A stretch of 5,394 nt of DNA from Comamonas sp. Its GTDB lineage: Bacteria; Pseudomonadota; Gammaproteobacteria; Burkholderiales; Burkholderiaceae_C. The position numbers and the translations under genes are program-made. Shown here piece by piece: positions 1 to 4,775 of this stretch (position 1 is the stretch's first letter; each line of letters begins with the position of its first letter). A model generated the notes under the pieces. That model did no database searches and was not told the DNA's origin. It saw only the letters and a list, made by a program, of their open reading frames with translations. The stretch is taken from assembly GCA_018384835.1 (NCBI GenBank), contig JAHAYB010000150.1, forward strand, positions 1 through 5,394. The letters run 5' to 3'.

Positions 1-471
1 GCCGACCACATCCTGGGCGGTGGCGGCTTTACCTCCCGCCTGATGGAAGAAGTGCGCGAAAAACGCGGCCTGACCTATGGCATCTACAGCAGCATGTCCC
101 CCGGCCTGCACGCTGGTGCTTTCAGCATTGGCCTACAAACCCGCCCTGACCAGGCCGAGCAAGCCCTTGCCCTCACCCGCCAAGTGCTGGCCGACTTCAT
201 CGCCCAAGGCCCCACAGAGGAAGAGCTACAAGCCGCCAAAGATAACCTCATCGGCGGCTTCGCCCTGCGCCTGGACAGCAACCGCAAGCTGCTAGCCAAC
301 CTCTCGAACATCGCCTGGAACGGCCTACCGCTGGACTACCTGGACGGCTGGAGCGAGCGCCTAGCCGCCCTCAGCCGCGAGGAGGTTCACGCCGCCTTGC
401 AACGCCACTGGCAGCCTGAGCGCTTGGTTAGTCTGGTGCTGGGTGGGCAGGTAGTAACTACCGCTGAGTAG
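1..471 (+). CDS. M16 family (pitrilysin/insulinase-type) metallopeptidase, C-terminal part, 5' end outside window
   Basis: The reading frame is open from the first base, giving 156 visible residues ending at TAG 469-471. The first 30 visible residues carry the M16 C-domain signature: a GGGG-FTSRL stretch, then VREKRGL-TYGIYS. An Arg and a Tyr seven residues apart (visible residues 22 and 29) fit the Arg/Tyr pair of the second, non-zinc-binding half or partner subunit of M16 enzymes. The rest (PTEEELQAAKD, ending in VSLVLGG) is the usual alpha/beta end of the fold. The zinc motif HxxEH is not visible; it would lie upstream in this gene or in a partner gene, so I cannot tell a catalytic chain from a non-catalytic one. 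Such enzymes degrade peptides, often in the periplasm, but a signal peptide cannot be assessed here. In related bacteria I recall one or two M16 genes directly before rsmD; here a low-GC insert separates them. Family assignment is firm; the exact gene is not. Confidence 0.9.
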   Translation, partial: ADHILGGGGFTSRLMEEVREKRGLTYGIYSSMSPGLHAGAFSIGLQTRPDQAEQALALTRQVLADFIAQGPTEEELQAAKDNLIGGFALRLDSNRKLLANLSNIAWNGLPLDYLDGWSERLAALSREEVHAALQRHWQPERLVSLVLGGQVVTTAE

Positions 472-507
472 GATGTGCGCAGGGTAGATAGTTGCTTAGC
501 TAGCATG

Positions 508-517
508 AAACATGTTT
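508..517. repeat. 10-base perfect palindrome upstream of the nuclease gene
   Basis: AAACATGTTT is a perfect palindrome in the gap between the M16 stop and the nuclease start, about 64 bases before the ATG at 581. A second, shorter palindrome (GCTAGC, 499-504) lies just before it. Placement upstream of the first insert gene would suit an operator for a dimeric regulator, but no regulator gene is visible and a 10-base palindrome can occur by chance. The remainder of 472-580 shows no gene, no convincing terminator for the M16 gene, and no clear sigma-70 promoter; 549-570 is AT-rich. Confidence 0.3.
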
Positions 518-580
518 AGCGGACGATAGTGCTTGCAGGTGTTATCGGCCAATAATTTCATTTATATTTTTGGATGTATT

Positions 581-1384
581 ATGGAAAAGTCTTGGAAAGA
601 CGCAATCAAACGAGTATTGAGGGAATCCAGCTCACCTTTGCACTATACAGAAATCTCTGAGCAGATTCTTTCTCGCGGCTATTACACAACTGATGGGGCC
701 ACACCTGCTGCAACAGTTAATGCTCAGCTTGCCTCATCCATTAAGCACGATGGCAATAAGTCGCCATTCATCCGTGTTGGCAAAGGTATTTTTTCCCTGA
801 AGAACTCTTCTCCTTTATCGCCTGCTCCAAGGTTAGAGCCGAAGGAAAAACTGGAAGTAATTAATGACACCGATGTTGAGGGATCAGATTCAATAATTCG
901 CTCTTTCGGTATGTATTGGCAAAGAGATCTGGTTGTCTGGCGCAATGATCCCAAGCTCTACGGAAAGCAACAGGCCGCGTCCAAGTCAATCAACTTCGGA
1001 AAGCAAAAAGGAATCTATATTCTCTACGATCATCACACAGTGGTTTATGTTGGCAGGTCTGTTGACCGCCCGCTGGGCAAACGTCTTTATGAACATACCG
1101 CCGATCGCTTAGGTAGCCGATGGAATCGTTTTTCTTGGTTTGGTTTACTGGAGGCAACCGATGATGGTGGCTTGCAAGAAACACCATTCAACAATTCTCT
1201 TTCAACCATTATCGCTACACTTGAGGCACTACTCATTGAGGCGCTTGAGCCACCACAAAACAGAAAGCGTGGCGACGATTTTTCGGCTATTGAGTATATT
1301 CAATCCATTGATCCAGAATTACGAGAGCGAGAAATACAAAACACACTTCGCTCTATTGAACAAAAAATGCGGGGTGGATCGTGA
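581..1384 (+). CDS. HARE-HTH / GIY-YIG nuclease fusion protein
   Basis: The 267-residue product has two recognisable domains. Residues about 4-74 (SWKDAIKRVL ... RVGKGIFSL) match the HARE-HTH winged helix, found in bacterial restriction-type proteins, RNA polymerase delta and eukaryotic HB1/ASXL, and proposed to sense DNA modification or chromatin state. A polar linker follows. Residues about 143-227 are a GIY-YIG nuclease: GIY 144-146, YVG 156-158, Arg168, His172, Glu215 and Asn227. The R-x3-H and E-x11-N spacings resemble, from memory, the restriction enzyme Eco29kI, so the active site looks complete. The tail (234-267) is charged and probably helical. I chose ATG 581 over TTG 533 because the HARE domain begins right after it; GGA at 572-574 is a weak ribosome binding site. 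GC is intermediate (26/60 at 601-660, 32/60 at 1021-1080), below the core genes. No methyltransferase is adjacent. Likely cytoplasmic DNA cleavage, perhaps defence; target unknown. Domain calls are strong, biological role inferred. Confidence 0.88.
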   Translation: MEKSWKDAIKRVLRESSSPLHYTEISEQILSRGYYTTDGATPAATVNAQLASSIKHDGNKSPFIRVGKGIFSLKNSSPLSPAPRLEPKEKLEVINDTDVEGSDSIIRSFGMYWQRDLVVWRNDPKLYGKQQAASKSINFGKQKGIYILYDHHTVVYVGRSVDRPLGKRLYEHTADRLGSRWNRFSWFGLLEATDDGGLQETPFNNSLSTIIATLEALLIEALEPPQNRKRGDDFSAIEYIQSIDPELREREIQNTLRSIEQKMRGGS

Positions 1385-1453
1385 AAAACCTAAAAAACCC
1401 CTCAAATTAATATTTTTTCACAATACAGATTAACTCAGGCATTAGGGGATATT

Positions 1454-1906
1454 ATGAGTGAAATTTTTTCATCATTTATTGGTTTAGCAGGTGGTCTCTT
1501 AGCAGCATTAATTGTTGCTCACCATCAAGCCAAAAACACAAAATCTCTGATTTTAGCAGAATTATACAAAATAGAACAATTGAATAAATCAGCATTTAAT
1601 TCTCGTAAAGAACAATGGCTCATCGATTATACACCCGCATTAATTATCGCGTCAGACCCACAATTAAATGCTGATTTTGACTACCCTACAGTCGTATCAC
1701 TTATTCATAAAATACAAATTATTCTTAATCCAAACAACCCTCTTGAGATAGCTATTAACAAGGCAGCTTCAGATATTGGATTTGCAGTTCAAGAATCGAT
1801 AACTGGAAGAAGATCAGTCTCAAAGCTCCTGAAAGTACAAGACAAGCTCATAATCGCTGTCAGGACCTACCTCCACACTCATAACAGCTCATCTAAGCCA
1901 ATATAA
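1454..1906 (+). CDS. Small protein with one predicted N-terminal membrane helix, function unknown
   Basis: I do not recognise the family of this 150-residue protein. Residues about 5-22 (FSSFIGLAGGLLAALIVA) form one hydrophobic segment with small residues. It is followed by HHQAKNTK, whose positive charge suggests N-terminus out and C-terminus in the cytoplasm. Residues 30-145 look mostly helical and soluble (amphipathic LILAELYKIEQLN near 32-44; IHKIQIIL 84-91; SKLLKVQDKLIIAVRTYL 123-140). There are no cysteines and no catalytic motif I can name. The start is well supported: AGGGG at 1444-1448 lies 5 bases before the ATG. The gene begins 69 bases after the nuclease stop on the same strand, so it may be its partner. 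It is clearly more AT-rich than its neighbours (22/60 GC at 1501-1560, 19/60 at 1681-1740) and uses AGA, AGG, ATA and TTA codons that core genes here avoid, indicating recent transfer. A helical membrane-anchored effector or sensor is one reading; nothing proves it. Confidence 0.75.
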   Translation: MSEIFSSFIGLAGGLLAALIVAHHQAKNTKSLILAELYKIEQLNKSAFNSRKEQWLIDYTPALIIASDPQLNADFDYPTVVSLIHKIQIILNPNNPLEIAINKAASDIGFAVQESITGRRSVSKLLKVQDKLIIAVRTYLHTHNSSSKPI

Positions 1907-1933
1907 TCAATTCTCACTGTAGTTCAAATCAGA

Positions 1934-1968
1934 ATTATTCTTTAAATAATAGGCATTCAACACCTATT
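1934..1968. repeat. Two overlapping inverted repeats after the small membrane protein gene
   Basis: ATTATT (1934-1939) and AATAAT (1945-1950) are inverted copies with a 5-base loop. AATAGG (1948-1953) and CCTATT (1963-1968) are inverted copies with a 9-base loop. They share 1948-1950, so the two hairpins would be mutually exclusive. The second is followed by CACAAACAATTTTT, so a weak terminator for the small gene is possible, but the stem is short, AT-rich and the T-run (1978-1982) starts 9 bases after it. They could equally be remnants of a recombination end. About 140 bases (1907-2047) separate the genes; the rest of it is covered by the hairpin/promoter entry and the C-rich tract entry. 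Confidence 0.35.
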
Positions 1969-1999
1969 CACAAACAATTTTTAAGCCTTCGCTTATAAG
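1967..1999 (+). promoter_or_regulatory. Possible promoter for rsmD-coaD, overlapping a small hairpin and palindrome
   Basis: TTCACA (1967-1972) matches five of six bases of the sigma-70 -35 box, and TATAAG (1994-1999) five of six of the -10 box, but the 21-base spacer is longer than the ideal 17. A second weak pair lies further left: TTCAAA (1923-1928) and AATAAT (1945-1950), 16 apart. The -10 candidate lies in the perfect palindrome CTTATAAG (1992-1999), and TAAGC-cttc-GCTTA (1982-1995) can form a 5-bp hairpin. A promoter is expected here, since the insert separates rsmD from the M16 gene it may once have been transcribed with. None of these elements is decisive. Confidence 0.25.
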
Positions 2000-2024
2000 T
2001 CTGAAAGCCGCCTATGTCCAAAAT

Positions 2025-2047
2025 CCACCCCCCCAGGACCCCACCCC
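2025..2047. other. C-rich tract at the rsmD start; G-quadruplex pattern on the - strand
   Basis: The + strand reads C2-A-C7-AGGA-C4-A-C4 and then the ATG of rsmD. Read on the - strand, this gives GGGG-T-GGGG-TCCT-GGG-G-GGG, meeting the simple four-run G-quadruplex pattern if the run of seven is split. The only Shine-Dalgarno-like element for rsmD, AGGA at 2035-2038, lies inside this tract, 9 bases before the ATG. The pattern is seen directly; any folding or effect is unproven. Confidence 0.4.
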
Positions 2048-2785
2048 ATGAGCCGCAACCGCGTTCGCACCATTGAAGAGGCACTGGCCTTGGAAGCCCG
2101 CCTCAAACACCAGCAAGACCGCCAACTGGCCGACATTGCCGCCGCCAAGGCCGCTAAAAAAAACACGGCCAGCGCCGGGCGTAAAGCCGGTAGCAAAACC
2201 GCCAGCGCGGGCGAGGTGCGCATCATCGCTGGGCAATGGCGGCGCAGCAAACTAACCGTTGCCCCGCGCCCCGGCCAGCGCCCTACACCCGCCCGTGTGC
2301 GCGAAACCCGGTTCAACTGGCTGGGGCAGCAACTGGGCGGCTGGCGCTGCATAGATGCTTTTGCCGGCACCGGCGCTTTGGGCTTTGAGGCCGCCTCACG
2401 CGGCGCGGCGCAAGTGCGCTTGGTAGAGCAAGACGCTGGCCTGTGCCTGCAACTGGAGCGCGTCCTCGCCCAACTGCAAGCCCAAGCCCCTTGTAGCGGC
2501 CATGTGCAAGTGCAGCGCGGTGACGGCATTGCCGCCCTACGCCACAGCGCCCCCGGCCATTGGGATTTGGTGCTGCTTGACCCGCCTTTTGAAGCCAGCC
2601 CCAGCTTGTTTAGCAGCGCCCTGCAAGCCGCTGCCGAGGTGCTGGCAGACGATGGCCTGATTTACCTGGAAACCCCCCAAGCCTGGGATGATGCCCAGCT
2701 CGCCCCCCTCGGGCTGAGGCGCAAGCGCTACCTCAAGGCAGGCGCTGTCCACGCCCATTTATTGCAAGTATTGGAATCTGAATGA
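2048..2785 (+). CDS. rsmD: 16S rRNA (guanine(966)-N(2))-methyltransferase RsmD
   Basis: RsmD methylates N2 of G966 in 16S rRNA using S-adenosylmethionine, acting on assembling small subunits in the cytoplasm. Family landmarks: VRIIAGQWRRSKL (57-69), RPTPARVRETRFNWL (78-92), the SAM-binding DAFAGTGALGFEAASRGA (103-120), and the catalytic DPPF (178-181). The C-terminal RKRYLKAGAVHAHLLQV fits the family end. At 245 residues it is longer than the ~200 of E. coli. The excess is a roughly 55-residue N-terminal extension rich in Ala, Lys, Gln and Arg (AAAKAAKKN), probably disordered or helical and basic. ATG 2048 has AGGA 9 bases upstream. A GTG at 2216 would start just before the conserved core, but the extension has the same GC-rich codon use as the core, so I keep the longer form at lower certainty. 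The stop overlaps the coaD start (ATGA), indicating coupling. Function is confident; the start is moderately so. Confidence 0.95.
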   Translation: MSRNRVRTIEEALALEARLKHQQDRQLADIAAAKAAKKNTASAGRKAGSKTASAGEVRIIAGQWRRSKLTVAPRPGQRPTPARVRETRFNWLGQQLGGWRCIDAFAGTGALGFEAASRGAAQVRLVEQDAGLCLQLERVLAQLQAQAPCSGHVQVQRGDGIAALRHSAPGHWDLVLLDPPFEASPSLFSSALQAAAEVLADDGLIYLETPQAWDDAQLAPLGLRRKRYLKAGAVHAHLLQVLESE

Positions 2786-3303
2786 GCCGCACCATGAACA
2801 TGAGCACCACCGCCCCCGTTTCCACCCCCATCTGCGCTGTTTTCCCCGGCACCTTTGACCCCATCACCCTAGGGCATGAAGACATGCTGCGCCGCGCCTG
2901 CGCCCTGTTTGGGCAAGTGGTGGTGGCCGTGGCTATTGCCCATCACAAAAAAACCATGTTCAGTTTGGAAGAGCGCCTGAACATGGCACGCACCGCCCTG
3001 GCCGATATGCCCAATGTGCGCGTAGAGCCGTTTGAAGGTTTGGTGACTGAGTTTGCCCTGGCGCAAGGCGCACAGGTGATGGTGCGCGGCCTGCGCTCAG
3101 GCACTGACTTTGATTACGAGCTGCAACTGGCCAGCATGAACCGCCACCTGCGCCCCCAGGTGGATACGGCGTTTCTTACCCCCGCGCCGCAGTTGCAATG
3201 CATCAGCAGCACCTTGGTGCGCGAAATTGCCAGCTTGGGCGGGGATGTGAGCCAACTGGTTTCGCCCAGCGTTTTGGTAGGGCTGCAAGGCAAGCTAGCC
3301 TGA
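2782..3303 (+). CDS. coaD: Phosphopantetheine adenylyltransferase (CoaD)
   Basis: CoaD joins ATP and 4'-phosphopantetheine to give dephospho-CoA and pyrophosphate, the next-to-last step of coenzyme A synthesis, as a cytoplasmic hexamer in studied bacteria. The 173-residue product carries the nucleotidyltransferase signature FPGTFDPITLGH (21-32) with the T-x-G-H motif ending at His32, KK-TMF-LEER (56-65), VRGLR-(SGT)-DFDYELQLA-MNRHL (101-123) and the C-terminal ISSTLVRE (141-148). All match E. coli CoaD with an offset of about 14 residues, so all main substrate-binding positions are present. The extra length is N-terminal: ATG 2782 overlaps the rsmD stop and has GGA at 2773-2775 about 6 bases before it; in-frame ATGs at 2794 and 2800 are alternatives that would bring the length nearer the usual 160. 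It forms a two-gene unit with rsmD. Its stop lies 2 bases from the end of the convergent exonuclease I gene. Confidence 0.96.
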   Translation: MSRTMNMSTTAPVSTPICAVFPGTFDPITLGHEDMLRRACALFGQVVVAVAIAHHKKTMFSLEERLNMARTALADMPNVRVEPFEGLVTEFALAQGAQVMVRGLRSGTDFDYELQLASMNRHLRPQVDTAFLTPAPQLQCISSTLVREIASLGGDVSQLVSPSVLVGLQGKLA

Positions 3304-3330
3304 CTTTACAACTCAGGGGCAATGGCCTCT
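3299..3330. terminator. Weak hairpin region at the convergent coaD/sbcB ends
   Basis: Only bases 3304-3305 separate the coaD stop and the sbcB stop on the opposite strand. CCTGA (3299-3303, containing the coaD TGA) pairs with TCAGG (3313-3317), and the sbcB stop lies in the 9-base loop. An alternative stem, AGGGGC (3315-3320) with GCCTCT (3325-3330), has six pairs including one G-T and a 4-base loop, inside the sbcB coding end. No T-run follows either stem, so a classic intrinsic terminator is absent. Structures this close to both stops might still slow transcription from either side. Confidence 0.25.
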
Positions 3331-4751
3331 AGCCATTCGTACAGGGCTTCCAGAATGGCCTGCCCTGCCTCATCAGCGGTTTCGTAGAGCGCGTCAATTT
3401 CCGCGCTCATTTGCTCGGCGCTGCGCATCTGTGGCTGTTCGCCGCCTAGCACTTGGGCGCAATGCTGCTGCCAGCGTAGTTGTTCGCTTTCGCTTAGGCT
3501 GTCCGGCCAGTTGCGGGCACGCCAACGGAATACCAGCTCGGCCAGGCGGCTGTCGTCAAAGCCGGTGCGGTCAAGGGCTAGCTCTGGCGGGGTCAACTGG
3601 CGCAACTGTTGCAAGCGGGCACGGTCTTCGCGGCCAATAAAGCCGCTGTACAGGTCTTGCTCTACATCCACGCTGCCGGGGGCGGGCAGCCCGGCATAGA
3701 CCTGCCGCCACAGGGCGCTCATGTCTGGCAAGTCGCGGGCAATCAGGGCGTGTTGCAGGCAGGCTTGCATGTCCAGCCCCCAGCGCTCGGCCATTTCCGG
3801 GCTGAGGGTTTTGAGATGGCGCACCACCATCGGCGATTTGTTGATGTGGATGGTTTTAATGGGCAGGCGGCTCACCCCCGGCGGCAAATCAGCGGCGCGG
3901 GTGAACATGCGCAGGCGCAGCGTGTCGGCATCGAGCAAGGCCAGCTCGCTAGGGTCGGCGCGTAAGTCCCAGGCGATGATTTCGTTTTTATTGCTGGGGT
4001 GCTGCGCCAGCGGCCACATCATGGTGATGCAGCCGCGCTCGGGCGCAATCATGCCGCTGACGTGTAGAAACGGCTGCGCTTGCGCCGCTTCTGCGGGCAG
4101 GCGCAGCTCGCGCAGCACCTGGTCTTTTTTGTGCAGCCCCAGGGCAAAGTCAAACAGCTTGGGCTGGAGTTGCTGCACCAGCCGCGCCAGCTCAATGGTG
4201 GCGTGTACGTCGCTCAGGGCATCGTGGGCTTTGTCGTGCCCCAGACCGTTGATGCGTGCCAAGTCTTCCAGCTTGAAGGAGGTGCTGCCATCGGGCTTTT
4301 TCGGCCACTGGATGCCGTCTGGACGCAGGGCATAGACCATGCGCACGACATCCAGCAAATCCCAGCGGCCACAGCCGTTTTGCCATTCGCGGGCGTAGGG
4401 GTCTATTAGGTTGCGCCAGAACAGAAAGCGGGTGACTTCATCGTCAAAGCGAATGGTGTTGTAGCCCACGCCAATCGTGCCGGGCTGGCTAAAGGCTTGC
4501 TCAATCTGGCGGGCAAACGCATCTTCGCTTACACCCTTGGCCAAGCATTCTTGGGGGGTGATACCGGTAATCAAACAGGCTTGCGGGCTGGGCAGAAAGT
4601 CAGGCGCGGGCTTGCAGTAGAGCACCAGCGGCTCGCCAATTTGGCGTAGCTGCATATCGGTGCGGATGGCGGCGAACTGCGCGGGTCTGTCCTGGCGGGG
4701 GTTGGCACCGAAGGTTTCGTAGTCGTGCCATAAAAAAGTGGGCTGTGTCAT
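3306..4751 (-). CDS. sbcB: Exodeoxyribonuclease I (ExoI, SbcB)
   Basis: ExoI digests single-stranded DNA from the 3' end, releasing nucleotides, in mismatch repair and recombination; in E. coli it also binds the SSB tail. The product is 481 residues (E. coli about 475). The DEDDh exonuclease domain is complete: FLWHDYETFG with Asp10 and Glu12, GVGYNTIRFDDEVTRF with Asp103, and KAHDALSDVHATIELAR with His176 and Asp181. Each sits exactly five residues before its E. coli counterpart as I recall it (15, 17, 108, 181, 186). SWKDxL-like motifs are not expected; instead FKLEDLARINGLGHDKAH (159-176) is typical. Residues about 202-350 correspond to the SH3-like domain and the rest to the helical C-terminal domain. 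The ATG at 4751 is fixed by the closeness of Asp10. There is no clear Shine-Dalgarno before it (CCTAGCCTT precedes the ATG), which is odd. It lies 24 bases after the cardiolipin synthase stop, same strand, so cotranscription is likely. Confidence 0.96.
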   Translation of the reverse strand: MTQPTFLWHDYETFGANPRQDRPAQFAAIRTDMQLRQIGEPLVLYCKPAPDFLPSPQACLITGITPQECLAKGVSEDAFARQIEQAFSQPGTIGVGYNTIRFDDEVTRFLFWRNLIDPYAREWQNGCGRWDLLDVVRMVYALRPDGIQWPKKPDGSTSFKLEDLARINGLGHDKAHDALSDVHATIELARLVQQLQPKLFDFALGLHKKDQVLRELRLPAEAAQAQPFLHVSGMIAPERGCITMMWPLAQHPSNKNEIIAWDLRADPSELALLDADTLRLRMFTRAADLPPGVSRLPIKTIHINKSPMVVRHLKTLSPEMAERWGLDMQACLQHALIARDLPDMSALWRQVYAGLPAPGSVDVEQDLYSGFIGREDRARLQQLRQLTPPELALDRTGFDDSRLAELVFRWRARNWPDSLSESEQLRWQQHCAQVLGGEQPQMRSAEQMSAEIDALYETADEAGQAILEALYEWLEAIAPEL

Positions 4752-4775
4752 AAGGCTAGGAAATATAAAAACGCA

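Noticed and set aside
533..580. TTG start giving the nuclease 16 more N-terminal residues
   Set aside because: The added residues do not belong to the HARE domain, which starts just after ATG 581, and no better ribosome binding site precedes the TTG.
1371..1401. GGGGT/ACCCC inverted repeat around the nuclease stop as a terminator
   Set aside because: Only five pairs with a 21-base loop and no T-run directly after; too weak to call.
1140..1433. A 97-codon + strand frame overlapping the nuclease 3' end
   Set aside because: It lies in another frame of the GIY-YIG gene across its catalytic Glu and Asn region, has no ribosome binding site, and its translation shows no domain.
472..2047. Flanking direct repeats or attachment sites for the insert
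   Set aside because: Comparing the two edges by eye, I found no shared word longer than about 6 bases and no tRNA fragment.
2155..2164. A-AAA-AAC heptamer in rsmD as a programmed -1 frameshift site
   Set aside because: The -1 frame meets a TAA after about six codons, so the product would be a short useless fragment with no conserved domain; probably incidental to a Lys-Lys-Asn stretch.
1993..2529. A 178-codon open frame on the - strand over the rsmD start
   Set aside because: It is a shadow of the GC-rich rsmD gene, with low-complexity Ala/Arg/Ser-rich translation.
3721..4335. A 204-codon open frame on the + strand inside sbcB
   Set aside because: It is antisense to a well-supported exonuclease I gene with all catalytic residues. 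Long antisense frames are common in GC-rich genes, and its translation resembles no protein I know.
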